From positions 465,452 to 492,762 of the forward strand of contig FN649748.1 in NCBI GenBank assembly GCA_000310025.1: a stretch of 27,311 bases of DNA. Direction: 5' to 3'. The translations under genes were made by a program, and so were the position numbers. Under the pieces are notes generated by a model. It saw nothing but the letters and a program-made list of their open reading frames with translations. It made no database searches and had not been told where the DNA came from. This document shows positions 1 to 11,100 of the stretch, piece after piece. Within the stretch, counting starts at the first letter, position 1. Every line of letters starts with the position of its first letter. The DNA comes from Ectocarpus siliculosus. Taxonomy: Eukaryota > Sar > Phaeophyceae > Ectocarpales > Ectocarpaceae.

Positions 1-360
1 CTTTAATTTTTAAGGGGGGAGATGTTCCCGGGGTCTTTTCCTTTTCCCCAGGGACCCCTTGTGGGAAGGGGAAACCCCCTGTAACCCAAAAAAAAAGGAA
101 CCCCCACAGGGGGCTTGGGGGGTTTTTTTGTGTAAATGTAAAAAAAGTTCCCAAAAGTTCAGGGATCATTTTTGGGCAGATTTAAAAATTGGGTTTTTGC
201 GGTGAGGGGGGGGTTCAAAATTTTCGGTGTGCCTTTTATAGGGTTACAGTTCACCCGTTTTGCCAGGAGCCCCCCCTTCAGGGGGGACCCGGAAACCTTT
301 CCCTTTGTTTTTGGAAAAATTCCCCCCCCCCCCCCGCCCCCCCCCTATCGCACCGTCCCG
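1..360. other. Low-quality contig end
   Basis: The stretch is dominated by expanded homopolymers (runs of G, C, A and T) with no sustained coding potential on either strand. The density of runs drops abruptly after about position 360. This is what the unpolished tail of an assembled contig looks like. The missing last exons of the DHX37-like gene should lie here or beyond, but none can be read. Any short open frame inside it should be ignored. Confidence 0.75.
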
Positions 361-437
361 GTTTTGTAGGGACACGAGGTCAATGTTCTAGGGATTACGG
401 CATGCGTTTACATGAGTACACCCCCCCCCCCACCCCC
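350..437 (+). mobile_element. Poly(C)-ended short dispersed element, copy A
   Basis: It begins with a hairpin (gtccc...gggac), continues with a ggtcaatgttct core, cggcatgc and atgagtaca, and ends in a C-rich run at 421-437. It lies in intron 5 of the minus-strand DHX37 gene, antisense to it. The C-run ends about 40 bp from the exon boundary at 477. It aligns along its length with copies B, C and D. The left part is near the low-quality end, so single bases are uncertain. Confidence 0.7.
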
Positions 438-476
438 CACCCCTGAGGGCCACACCCGCCTTGACGCCCAACTAAC

Positions 477-1522
477 CTGTCGCAAGGCGTCCGACTGCTT
501 CGACGACGGCGGACGCAGCGCGCCGGCAACGTCGCAGCGTTTCCAGCCCGGCTCCGTCCCGAAGCGAAGCTCGACGAGGCGCGAGAGCTGCCGCCGGAGT
601 TGCAGAGAGCGGTCCATGGTCGGTCCGTGGAGGTAGTTCTCGCGGCAGAAGTCTCCGCCTCCGGTGGCGGTGCCACCGGCAGTCGCGAAGGCGTACGCCC
701 CGGCTGCTTTCAACCTTTGGCAGACGGTTTAACAACAGCGAAAAAAAACGTGAAGAGTGATGACAACTACGGGGGAGTGGGCCTGAGACGGGTGTGTGGC
801 GGAGTGGGGAGGCTCTGCTGAAGAGTGCCGGAACTTTGAGGGGCGGAGTAAACTCCATTTCTCAAGACACACAAAAAAAATTGTCGATAAAACCTGTGAC
901 AAGCACGACTGCTTGTTTTCTCCAACAACGTGACAATCCATCTAGTTGGCTTGGACGGATGCACGCACCTCGCCAACGCGTCGCTGGTGGGGTGCAACCA
1001 CTGCGCCCTTATCCGTCGAACCTCTTCGGCATGATCACCCCGCCCCCCACCCTCTTCCCCCTCCTCGCTGCCATCACCCTTGACCGCGACGGCGGAGTCC
1101 GGCCTGACGAACGGATCCCCCTCCGTGAGCATCGCGACGAGGGCGGCGGCGTGCGCCAGCAGCCCCCCCTGCACGGCCAGCAGCAGCATCTTGGCGTACC
1201 GCGCGCCCACGGGCAGCAGCGCGAGGGCCTTGCCGACCGGGGTGATCTCGCCGCTGCCGCTACTACTGTCGCCGCTGGCGGCGGCGCTCCCGCGCCCCGC
1301 GGTGGCACCGAGGTTCGCTAAGAGGACGGCCGCCGAGCGAAGGCCGACGGCGTCGGGGGGCGTCGGGAAAGGGAAGCGAGAAACGTCGACGACCCCCATG
1401 GCCTTCATCTGCAGCATCACGTCTTCCAGCGGTCGGGTCAGCAACTCCGGAGGGGCGAACGCCTCCATGGTTTGGGTGTACAGGGCGCTGCTGTACAGCC
1501 TGCGGCAAAGGCGAGGCAAGAG

Positions 1523-1559
<37 letters not shown>

Positions 1560-4500
1560 GAAACCGCGTGCACAGCGGAAGGGAGTGGTGTTGAAAACAT
1601 CTCCACAAGAGGGCAGCGGAACAGGAGTAGTGCGCCCAGAGGAAAGCCAAGGGATTCGAGGGTAACGGATTCGTCAACATGTGTAACGGCCGGCGGGGAA
1701 GGGGAGATCATGCACGGCGGTGATCAAGCTACTGCCAGCCTTGGGGTCTGTCACGTGGCCATGAGAGGCATATATTGCTGCACCAAAATGCATGTGGTAT
1801 GCCATGGTCTAACCAGGTCGTCAAGCAAACTAGCAGTTATCCACGGCAACAGAGATAACACGCGTCGTAGTAAGGTTAGCGCGGACTATGTAGGGACAGG
1901 GAGCATCAGCACCGAGAAAGCCCAGGCGTGTATGGAGTAACAAGGCCGAGAGGACCGTACGGCGAACAAGGATGCACGCATTTTCTGCCGAAAATAATGG
2001 TTGGAGATGGTGCGAAAACGCAGGTGGGCAACGCGAGCCTAAACCGTACGCGCGACAACTCGCCGGAGAGCTTGCATGATGCTGCGGAGTGATAAACGTT
2101 TGATATTTTGAACCATTTCCATCTCCCCCCCCCCGGTTCATACGGACCCTCTTCAAAAAAGGAGGCCTTCCATTCCATTCCAGACTACATCAGTTTCCAA
2201 AGAGTCAAGAACAACACACAAAAAAAACAGAGAGGAAACGCCTAGAGCCACCCTCTCACCGGTAACAGTGGCCGGGCCCCGTCCTCCCCGCCCTCCCCGC
2301 CCTCTGGTCCGCCGACGCCTTCGACACCCACCCGACCTCGAACTGGCTGATCCCGCTGCCGCGCTGCACGACCCGCCTCTTCTGCCTGCCGCAGTCCACC
2401 ACGTACGCGATGCCCGGGATGGTGATGCTGGTCTCGGCGACGTTGGTGGCGACGACGACCAGGCGGTGGCCGTCCGGGGGCGGCCGGAACACCGTGGCCT
2501 GCTCCTCGGCGGTGAGCATAGCGTACAGCGGCACCACGTGCACGGGAGGCAGCGCCTGCCTTGCGCCGCCCTTGCCGCCCTCGTCGTTGTCGTCGTCGTC
2601 CCCGAACGACCCCATCTTGCCCCCGGCTCCGCCTTCTTCTTCTTCTGCCTCGCTACCGCTGCTCAGGCCCCCGCCTTCTTCTCCGTCGAGGGAATCATCA
2701 CCGTCGTCGTTGTCGGCGCCTTCTTCTTCCATGTCCCCGAGACGAGCCGCGTCCTCCTCGTCGTCGTCGGCCTCCCGGTACAGCAGCGCCTCCCTGTCCG
2801 TCTCCCTCGGCTTCTCCTCCGGACGTGGCAACCTCGTGTTCTTGCCCTTGGGCGGCGTGGCCTTCTTAGCAGCGCCGGCGTCATCCCTCTGCTCTTCCTC
2901 CTGCAGTGCCTCCGGCACCACCGGCTCTTCCTCCTCCTGCGGGAGCTTCCTCTTGTTATCCTTGCCCTTGGGCGATTTTGCTTTCTTAGCAGCGTCGGCA
3001 TCATCCCTCTGCTCTTCCTCCTGCAGTGCCTCCGGCACCACCGGCTTGGAAGGCTTCGTCTTCTTGCCCTTGCCCTTGGACGATTTCGCTTTCTTAGCAT
3101 CGACGACGTCCTTCTGCTCCTCCTCCTCCTTCTCCTCCTCCTCCTCCTCCTGTAGTGGCTCCGGCACCACCGGCTTGCTCTTGGTCGAATTATTTCCCTT
3201 CTTAGCATCGACATCATCGCTCTGCTCCTCCTCCTGCAGTGGGTTCGGCACCACCGGCTCTTCCTTTTTCCCTGGCTTCCTCTCCGTACCCTTGCCCTTG
3301 GATGATTTCGCCTTCTTCGCATCGACGTCGCCCCCCTGCTCTTCTTCCTGCAGCGTCTCCGGCGCCACCGCCTTGGGCGACTTCTTCTTCTTCTTCTTAC
3401 CCTTCTTGCCCTTGGGCGACTTCGTCGTCTTAGCAGCATCGACACCATCCTCCTGTTCTTCTTCCTGCAGTGCCTCTGGCACCACCGGTTTGGGCGGGTT
3501 GGTCTTCTTGCCCTTGCCCTCGGGCGACTTGGTTGTCTTAGCAGCATCGACACTACCCTCCCGCTCTTCCTCCTGCAGTGGCTCCGGCACCACGGGGTTG
3601 CCCTCGGACGGCTCCTTGTTCTTGTTCTTGTTGTTGTTCTTCTCCTTACCCTTCTTGCCCTTAGGCGACTTCGCCTGCTTAGCAGCATCCATGTCATCCC
3701 GCGTCGTTTCTCCGCTCCCGCTCTCCTTCGCCTCACCATCCCCTCCGGCTCTATCCTCTTTGGCTCCGCCCTCTTGCTTTGCCGCACCGCCGGCCTCTCC
3801 TTGCTTCGCGCTGCTGCTGCTGCTGCTGCTGCTACCGCCGCTCTTCTTGCGGCCACGTTTACCGGCGGCGGCCGGCCTCGGCGGCGGAAACTCTCGTCGG
3901 AGCTTGTCGCACATGTGCAGGATCTCTCGCTTCCCCGTCATGAAGACCAGGATGCCGCCTTCCGGCAGACGCTGATGGATCTTGCACACCTGGATTTTGT
4001 TTGCCGTTAAGAAGGGGGAGACCAAAAGAGACGTGCACAGCATCCGCAACAAGCAGGAAAAACCGGAACGATTCAGCAAATACGAGCGTCAACGGCGACG
4101 ACAACGACGGCAGCGATAACGACGACGACGGTAACGACCGCAAAACAAGGACAAAAGAAGCGCGGGCCTTTACCTTCTTGAAGGTCTCGCCGGAGTAGTC
4201 GTAGAGCTCCGTCCTCTTGCTGAAGTGCACGGTGACCGGGTGCTGCCGACTTGTCGCGCTGATGACCGGAGGAGGCACCGGAAACAGCGCCTTGTTCTCC
4301 GTGAAGTCGGTCACCCTCAGCGTGGCAGACATTATCACCAGCTTCAGAGGCCGCAGCGGAAGCTGACCGAACACAAAAAAAACGGCCCCACGTGCAGGAT
4401 ACATACATGAATGACTTGTGGGGATTGCCGGGAAAGGGACACGTCCAATGTGGTAGCGGAGCGAAACGTCACCAACAATATCCGCCTTCAGGGTTTGGTT

Positions 4501-5447
4501 ACTTGGCGCGGTAGGGAAAGGGGGCCGGCTGAGGGCATTGGCGGAATTCTGTGTCTGCTACTAGCCTACGCTGCTATCCTGGCGTACGGGGGTACCACAA
4601 CACCAAGCACCACCGCAAAACAAACCTCTCAACGGGCACAGGCGTACCGTAGGGGACATGACACAAGATACCACACCCCCAGGACCGATTTTCAAAGCTC
4701 AATTTCTCCACAGCAGAAAGAGTGGCGGTGCCGAAAACGGTACCGTTGCAGGCGTCTCGTCGAGAGCCTTCCCAAACCGTACTGACTCATCTATGCATCC
4801 TCTTTGCCGTGGAGTAACGAAGCTTCGAAAGTCGGTCCAGGGGGTGTGGTACCGGAACTCCTCATCACCCTTCACCGGCGAAACCCACTCTTCAGTAGGA
4901 TGAATGCCCAGCCGGTCTGGTGCGAAGACAACAACAACAAGGTTAGTATCCGATTGGCCACTTGCTTGGAGCTTCATTGTTTTCTCTCTTCACCTTCGCG
5001 TCTTTCTTGCTATCCTCGCCGAGCATGTTCCACGCACGCTGCTCTTCATCTGCCACTTGCTTTCTGCGGAGCAAACAAAAGCAAAAAACAAGGCCCAACG
5101 AAACCGTGTGATTGCGAGCGGAAAATCACGGCTGGCTGCGCAATGGCAGGGGACGGAGTGCATTCGGTATAGATTGAAAACGACGCTACTGGGAGACATC
5201 ATGCCCAAAATAATGATGAATGAGACCAACGCGTGGCGCAGCGGTAACGCGGACTTGCAGAGCTCGAAAACTCTTGGAACTCGGTACTAGGTAACACAGG
5301 CGACTCGAAGCAGCAGATGGGGCGAAACGGTTACCCGGCGAGCCACAAGGCCCTTCGTGACGCAACGACTCTTCCGGCTTCGACCCAACCACCGCGATCG
5401 ATCCGAACGTCCATCATTGCCCCCGGCACCACACAAGCCTGGCATGT

Positions 5448-5500
<53 letters not shown>

Positions 5501-7499
5501 TCAGCGGGATCGATCTCGAAAGCATCCCCAGCAGCACGTCCGTGTTAAGGTTCCTCTCGTGCGCCTCGTCCAGCAGCACCACGCTGTACTTGCGCAGCAG
5601 CAGGTCAGAGGTGATCTCCTGCAGCAAGACACCGTCCGTCATGAACTTGACCCTCGTCTTCTCCCCGACCCCGGACGCATCGTAACGGATCTGGTACGCC
5701 ACCGTTCCCCCCTTCCCGCACTTGGTGCCGAGCTCGACGGCGACCCTCTCCGCCGTGCCCACCGCCGCGACCCGTCTCGGCTGCGTCACCCCGATCAGGC
5801 CGTGCGCGGCGTAGCCGGCCTCGTAAAGGAACTGGGGCACCTGGGTGGACTTCCCCGACCCGGTCTCCCCGCATAGGATGATCGTGTCGTTCTCGTGGAC
5901 GGCCTCCATGATCTCCTGCTCCATCCCGCACACGGGCAGTTGCTGGCGAGCGGCCTGCAGGGCGACCGGGCGCTTTACAGGCACCCACCTCTTGGGACGC
6001 GGCGGCAAGCTGGCTCCGCCGCCGGTCGACGGGTGGCCGTAGCCGCTCTCGCCCGACGCCGACGGGAGCGGCTTCTCGACGGCGTGGTACGCGGGAGTGT
6101 TGCCTTCCAGCCAGCTCGGCGGCGGGGGGTAGGAGGCTACGACCGCCGTGGGAGCCGTCGTCGGCTTATCTTCGTTCGCTTCATCCTCAGCATCACCTTC
6201 ATTGATGTCGTCGTTCTCGGCAACGGCACCAGTACCGCCTGCGTCACCGTCACCGTCACCGTCACCGTCACCGTCTGCGTTCAGAGCCTCACCAGGTGTC
6301 TTACCACTGCTTCCTTTAGCTGTGCCAGAAGATAAAGCGCCCCACTTTGGGGTGCTGCCGCTGGTGGAAAGTCTCGCCATGGAGGACATCATCTTCGCTG
6401 CCCAGCTACTGCCGCTGGTGGTTGAAGTTTTGCCTTCGGTTTTGGTATCGGCGGTGGCGGCGGCGGCGCCCTTGTCGCCAGCGGCGGTGTTTGTGGCTTC
6501 TGCTGCTGCCGCTGCTTTGAGCCTCTCTGCTGGAACGTTTGGTTTGAGGTCGTTCTCCCTTTCGTCGCTGCCGTCGTCACTGTCGCTGCTGCTGTCGCTG
6601 CTGCTGTCGCTGCTTTTCGGCGTTGCCGCAGCCACGACCTGTGTCCGTTTCTTAGTAGGCTTGGGAGCAACAGCAGCAGGCTCTTCCGCGTGCCTCCGCT
6701 TCTTGCTTGCCACCACGACGGCCTCGGCCTTCTCCTTCACACCATTCGCCGTCGCCCCTGCTGCCCCGTCCCTCGCGAGACCGGCTCCGGCCTTGGCGCT
6801 CCCCATGCGCTTGCTATCGTCTGCCTTAGCGGCAGTCACCGACTTGCTGCCTCCTCCCTTATTATTCACCGCCACCACCGGCTTGCTGCCTCCTCCTCTT
6901 CCTCCTCCTCCTTCTGGTGCTCTCGTGGCTGTACGGCCGCTGCTTTTCCTCGCGGCTGCCAGGGCGCCTCCCACCGGCAACGCCAGCGCGTCTTCGATAT
7001 CGGCGACAGGTCCGGGGTGGCTCTCGAGCTCGTTGATGGCGGCATCGCTGAGGGCCACGCCGGCCACCGCCTTCTGCACCGCCTGCTTCAGCCTCGATCT
7101 CAGGGTGTCCTGGTTCATGCTGATCGTCTTGGAGGACTGCAGGAGGGACAGCTGGTTCTGCGACATGCGGTTCTTTTCGAGCTTGAGGTACAGCTCCGCC
7201 CTCCGCCCGTCCTTGAGCTTCTTGTCCTCCAGTTGCTTGAGCTTCTTGGCCTTGCTCTTGCTGATGGTAGCCGCAAGCTCCCGTGTTTCGCTGCTGACGA
7301 CGCGCCCTCTCTTTTTGTTCTTTCCTTTGTTGCTGGCGCTCTGGGTTACCATGGCTCCGCCAGCGCTGTCATCGCCGAGCTCGGCCATCAACTCTGGTGA
7401 GAGGATCGAGGGAGCGGCAGTGGCGGCGGTACTCTCTTCGGCCGAAGCCTTTCCTCCCTTCGTGAGAGATTTACCTCCCTTCCCGCGAGATCGTGCCAT
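477..7499 (-). CDS. DHX37: DHX37/Dhr1-type DEAH-box RNA helicase, 3' end missing
   Basis: Family role: nucleolar SSU-processome helicase that helps release U3 snoRNA from pre-18S rRNA. Exons, in order of transcription: 7499-5500, 4362-4174, 3989-2260, 1499-969, 714-477, together about 1,560 residues. All boundaries are GT...AG. The start is the ATG at 7499 (MARSRGKGG) in a good context. Residues 1 to about 500 are a Lys/Ala/Ser/Asp-rich tail. RecA1 follows, with motif [10 protein letters not shown] near residue 544, TQPRR, and DEAH near 644. Exon 2 carries SAT and a conserved PVTVHF stretch. Exon 3 has the RecA2 motifs ([29 protein letters not shown]), split by a ~430-residue charged repeat insert. 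Exon 4 is the winged-helix/HA2 part ([28 protein letters not shown]). Exon 5 matches the FCREN...RRQL segment and ends at LRQ on a GTTAGT donor; the rest lies beyond the window. The exon 1 to exon 2 junction is out of phase (2 versus 0), so a small exon is probably missing from this model. Confidence 0.9.
1519..1558. repeat. (GA)n/(CT)n microsatellite in DHX37 intron 3
   Basis: On the minus (sense) strand this reads as a long CT tract ending about 20 nt before the CCGCAG acceptor of exon 4 at 1500. It therefore serves as, or has expanded from, the polypyrimidine tract of that 3' splice site. Confidence 0.85.
2820..3695 (-). repeat. Charged tandem repeats inside the DHX37 RecA2 domain
   Basis: Seven clear units and one degenerate leading unit of roughly 30-43 codons are encoded head to tail. 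Each unit contains a variant of [12 protein letters not shown], then [10 protein letters not shown], then a Lys-rich linker ending in Pro/Lys. At the DNA level the plus strand shows a recurring ~110-bp block with a ctcttcctcctgcag core. Animal DHX37 proteins also have an acidic insert at this point, between the TGK-containing strand and the VVPLYAML strand, so the site is conserved. The repeat expansion itself looks lineage-specific. The reading frame is intact across all units. Confidence 0.9.
4665..4856. mobile_element. MITE-like element with imperfect terminal inverted repeats (copy 1)
   Basis: The left arm (about 4665-4725, containing ccaggaccgattttcaaagc) is matched in inverted orientation by the right arm (about 4800-4856, containing cgaaagtcggtccagggggt). 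The arms are ~55 bp and imperfect, around a ~75-bp core without an open frame. It lies in intron 1 of the DHX37 gene. Its arms resemble those of the element at 18373-18588, so both probably belong to one non-autonomous family. I could not define a target-site duplication. Confidence 0.6.
5231..5313 (+). other. Possible tRNA-derived (SINE-like) fragment
   Basis: The stretch gcgtggcgcagcggtaacgc at 5231-5250 contains an exact Pol III A-box (TRGYNNARNGG, tggcgcagcgg at 5234-5244) and closely resembles the D-arm region of eukaryotic initiator-type tRNAs. A weak B-box-like cgactcgaag follows at 5301-5310, farther away than in a normal tRNA. No complete cloverleaf can be drawn, so it is not a functional tRNA gene. 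It lies antisense in DHX37 intron 1. Confidence 0.25.
5448..5498. repeat. (CT)n/(GA)n microsatellite abutting the DHX37 exon 1 donor
   Basis: The plus strand carries about 24 CT units. On the sense (minus) strand the exon 1 donor AG|GTGAGA runs straight into the GA repeat, so the first ~50 nt of intron 1 are simple sequence. No spacer separates the splice donor from the microsatellite. Confidence 0.85.
6242..6273 (+). repeat. Hexanucleotide run (gtcacc)n inside DHX37 exon 1
   Basis: About five perfect copies of gtcacc/gtcaccgtc. On the minus strand they encode an alternating Asp-Gly tract in the disordered N-terminal tail of the helicase. The unit is a multiple of three, so length variation would keep the frame. 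Confidence 0.85.
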
Positions 7500-8128
7500 C
7501 TCTGTCGACTGTCGTCGATGACACCGTCCAAGTGCTGCTGCTGTTGAGTGCTGGAGCGGCAAGAGTGGCCGAACGAACGCTGACTGGTGTGCCTAAACCT
7601 GCTGTTGGGTGTGGTTGCCCTCGTGGAGCCGGATGGCAATCCCTTCTCTCTCGACTACCCTCTCTCTATTGGCGATAGCCTCTATGCTTTCACGACAGAG
7701 GGGAGGAAGCCACTGCTGTCTGTGGCAGGACTTCGCTGAGCAGCGGCGGAGATGATTGAGCAACGAGCGATCGTCCTTTGTCTCACGTCTCACCAACCAA
7801 AAATGCGGCGAGATTTTTCGCGACACTGTGGCTGAGAATGATCTTGCGGAGCCCCGTTTCAAGAAGACGCAACACACAGCAGCAGTGAGACGCCAGCCCG
7901 CCGTCCCATACGTAGCGCCGATAGTGCTGCTGTGCAACGATAGGGTCAGTTCCCTGATACTTCAGCACTGCTGCTGCTGCTGCTGCTGCTGAGGCTGTGT
8001 CATTGTGCACGACGGAAGTTTTTCGGGAGACAGAAAGAGCTCGTTTTCTGTTCCTGCCGTTGGGATTTTCGCCAGAGGTTGAACGGGCCGGCAACCTTCT
8101 ACAACACACAACAGAGACCAGCCTGATC
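7500..8128. promoter_or_regulatory. Divergent intergenic region between DHX37 and the coiled-coil gene
   Basis: About 630 bp separate the minus-strand ATG at 7499 from the plus-strand ATG at 8129, so this must hold both 5' UTRs and promoters, possibly shared. It contains a (CTG)8 run at 7969-7993. I see no convincing TATA box, and the short open frames have no recognisable product. Confidence 0.6.
7969..7993. repeat. (CTG)n trinucleotide run
   Basis: Eight uninterrupted CTG units lie within the divergent intergenic region, about 140 bp before the plus-strand start codon. They may be in the 5' UTR of the coiled-coil gene. Not coding in any supported gene model. Confidence 0.85.
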
Positions 8129-11100
8129 ATGTCGACTACCGTGGACTCCGCGTCACGACCACCTGTGCCGACCAGCTTGCGGGAGCTGCTCGAGAGGTGA
8201 GGCCCTGTGTGCTCATTTTGGCACGATACATGATATTTCCCCACCTTTGAAGCAAATGACCAGCCGTCTCTCTGCTCTATTGCGGCATTGCGGTTGGTCT
8301 GGACGCAACGCCACTTCAAAACTTGTCATTGTACATAGTCTTAGCCCTTTCCTCGAAATTGAGCTCACGTGGAATCTCTACCTTTGTCCTCACACAGTTA
8401 TTGCAGATCCCATGGCCGCGATCACATCCTGCTGTGTAGACACTCCAGTGAGAAGTGACACACCCAGCTGAACCACGGCCTCTTTTTCTCCCAATCAGGT
8501 CTTCATAGACTGGTCCATATACACGGACACAAGGTACTTGGGTAGAGAGAACGGAACGGTTTTTTATGTGAAGACAACAACCATAACAACAACGTCTCTC
8601 ATGCTATCACACCCCTTGGTGAAATGAATCTCCAGGGTTCCACAGGTGCTCAACGCCCAGTCACCCGGTGCGCTTCACATGCAGTCGCGCGCCAGCGCTG
8701 ATGCCATGGAGAGTGTAAGTCGCGCTGAGGCGCGCTTGCTCAAGTCCGCGGAGACGTTCCACCCGCCTACGTTCAGCGTGTCTGTGCTGGAAAACCTTGG
8801 GCGCAGGGATCCGTTCATCGAGCCGGGCGATGGTGAGCTACGTATGCAACAAGCAGATGCCTCCTGTGTGTGTGTGTTTGCAACACTGCGTGCGAGCTAC
8901 TGTACCCCCTCTAAGTTAATCCAAAATCTAAACGTGGTGTTTTCATTTCGTCTGGTAATGCGAAGCGAACACACCCACGGACGAACCTGTACATACACCA
9001 ACCGATCGGTTGTATGCATACGTTTCCTTCTTCTTTTTGCAGCAAGGTGGTGATCCGACCCTCTTGTAGCCCCTGATTCCACCGCAGCCGGCGGCAACAC
9101 GGAGCACTACTACTGTACCCCCCCCCGACTTATTTTCCCCCCCCGGGTTGGGTTTTCGTCGCTTGGCAACACGTTGTAAAACAGGCCGCCCCCCCTGGTG
9201 TTTGCCATCGGGGTTGGGTTTTCGTCGCTTGGCAGCGATGTTGTAAAACAAGCCGATCACTTCGTGAGCTCGGCAACCAGGTTACCGCTTTTTTTTTTGC
9301 CTTTTTTTTTTTTTTGCAGTAACCATGAATGGTGCCCGAGTAGATTATGTTGTGCGGGGTCGAGAACCCTCACTCCGCGCAAAGGGGATAATCCCACGTT
9401 GTGTTAAATTGGTCAAGCACCCTCGAGGCAGTTACACAGTGCTTACAACTGTCTCTGGAAGTGAACGCACCAGAAAATAAACTAAGTCATACGCAGCTGT
9501 CATCCGTAAGCAAGGAAGTAAGCACAAGATGCCGAACACCCTTAGCAGGATGCAGTGCACCCTTCATGCGACTCGCCGAATACCTCACGGCGCTTCGCGC
9601 TTGGTGATGTGAGAGCCTGGTCCGGTGAGAACCCGGCGTGCTCCGTCCCGGCTTTGTAGGGATGCGAGGTCAATGGTCTAACGACTACGGCATGCACGAC
9701 TATGAGTACACCCCCCCCCCCCCCGACTTATTTGACCTTGACTTCGCTGTATTCGCTGCTCCTTCAACCCCCCGCAGAGGACTTCCCGGACCAGGCGGCC
9801 GACGATGACCTCGAGGCGGAGCGGCGGCGGGTAGACGAGATCGCGGACCGCGCTCTCTCCGAGCAGCAACCTCTCAGGTCCTCCGCCGAAAGAGTCGAGG
9901 AGCAGGCCACACACCTGCAGGAACGGATAAAGGGCTTGACGTTGCAGGTCGAGGCGGACCCCGGTCTCCGTTCTTCCGGCGGCGCCAGGCTGTCGATCAT
10001 GGACAAGGTCTACGCCGGGGATGATCGCGCCGACGACAAGGCGCGAGAGGCGGATCTCCGCAACGAGCAGACGTTGTTGAGGGAGGACAGCCAGGCCTTG
10101 GGTGCCGTCGAGGCGAAGAGAACGGCGCTGGCGGAGAGAGCAGCCGCCGTGCGGGCGGAGCTCTTGCTGCAGCAGCGAGAGGTAGACCTCCTGGAGAGGG
10201 AGCAGCACGCGGTGGCGCTGGCAGCGGCGGAAACGGCGGCCACAGGAGCAGGAGGGGCGGCGGCAGGGTCGACCGGGTGGAGGGCGGAAGCCTCCAGGGA
10301 GATGGAGAACCTCGTCGGGGTTGCGGGGATGCCGGGAGCCCGGCTGGAGGCCTGCGAGCGGGAGGAGGACGCCCTCGTGCGGAGGAACGCAGGCATCCGG
10401 GACTGGTACGCGGCCACGGTCGCTAAGGTGGAAAACCTGGGAGGTGTTCGGCTGTCCCACCGGTTGCTCTTCGGCACCGGCGCCGGCGGCAGGGTGGAGG
10501 GGATGGAGCTCATGGTGAGCCTCGGCTCGGGGCTGACCATGGAAGTGACCGTGTCCGCGGCGGACGGGAAGCTTAGCTCCGCGCAGCTCTGCCACGGCCA
10601 GGGGGGCGGGGGGGCGGCGAGTTTTGCAGGGATTTCTCCGTCCGAGCTGGAGGAGATGAGGCGCGCCGCGGACGCGCTTCCCGCCCCGCAGAACCTGGGG
10701 AAGCTCGTAATCGAGGCCCTGAGCCGGGCGACGTGCGCAGCGGTGAGAGAAGAGCACGTGCGGCAGGTGCGGCGCAGGTATCTGACGGGGTACCGCCCGC
10801 CGAGCCGCGAGGTAACCGTCACGATGGGCGCCGGGATCGTGGCGTGTTTCCGCCTGGCCGTGGACTATCCGAAGGTGAGGCACTCGATTTTTGGTTCGTC
10901 TTCTTTTTAACATTCATGTAAGGTCTAGCCGAGTCAGCCCGACTTATTCGCCTTCCAGCACGTTCTTCTCTCTTTTGCGCTTACCTTTGAGGGCGTCCTG
11001 GTACCCCCTGCACCACCTGTTGTGTGTGTGTGAGAGGGTCTCGGTGCATGGCTCAACTCCTCAGTTCCCCGCAGGTCTGTGAGTAGAAGACGGCTATTGA

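Noticed and set aside
767-1711. Full 314-codon minus-strand ORF as one exon
   Set aside because: Only 969-1499 matches the helicase HA2 region; the beginning translates the CT microsatellite and the end runs into intron 4 past a GTGCGT donor.
2410-3975. 521-codon plus-strand open frame
   Set aside because: It is the antisense of the repeat-bearing DHX37 exon 3. Its Ser/Leu/Phe-rich composition is the complement of the Lys/Glu repeats, while the minus-strand frame has true helicase motifs.
6148-7521. 457-codon plus-strand open frame
   Set aside because: Antisense of the N-terminal tail of DHX37 exon 1; low-complexity Ala/Ser/Leu with no motif. GC-rich exons keep antisense frames open.
9340-9395. 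T-arm-like ggggtcgagaaccc sequence
   Set aside because: No acceptor stem, D-arm or anticodon arm can be placed at the right spacing, so no tRNA is called.
9678-10913. 411-codon minus-strand open frame (and 10010-10822, minus)
   Set aside because: Shadows of exon 3 of the coiled-coil gene. The plus-strand frame has heptad pattern and in-phase splice partners; the antisense has Arg/Pro-rich noise.
11075-11086. Alternative four-codon terminal exon (VCE, stop) for the coiled-coil gene
   Set aside because: It is in phase and has a good CCGCAG acceptor, but the exon at 12057-12221 is also in phase, far longer and continues the alpha/beta pattern after VDYPK. A minor isoform remains possible.
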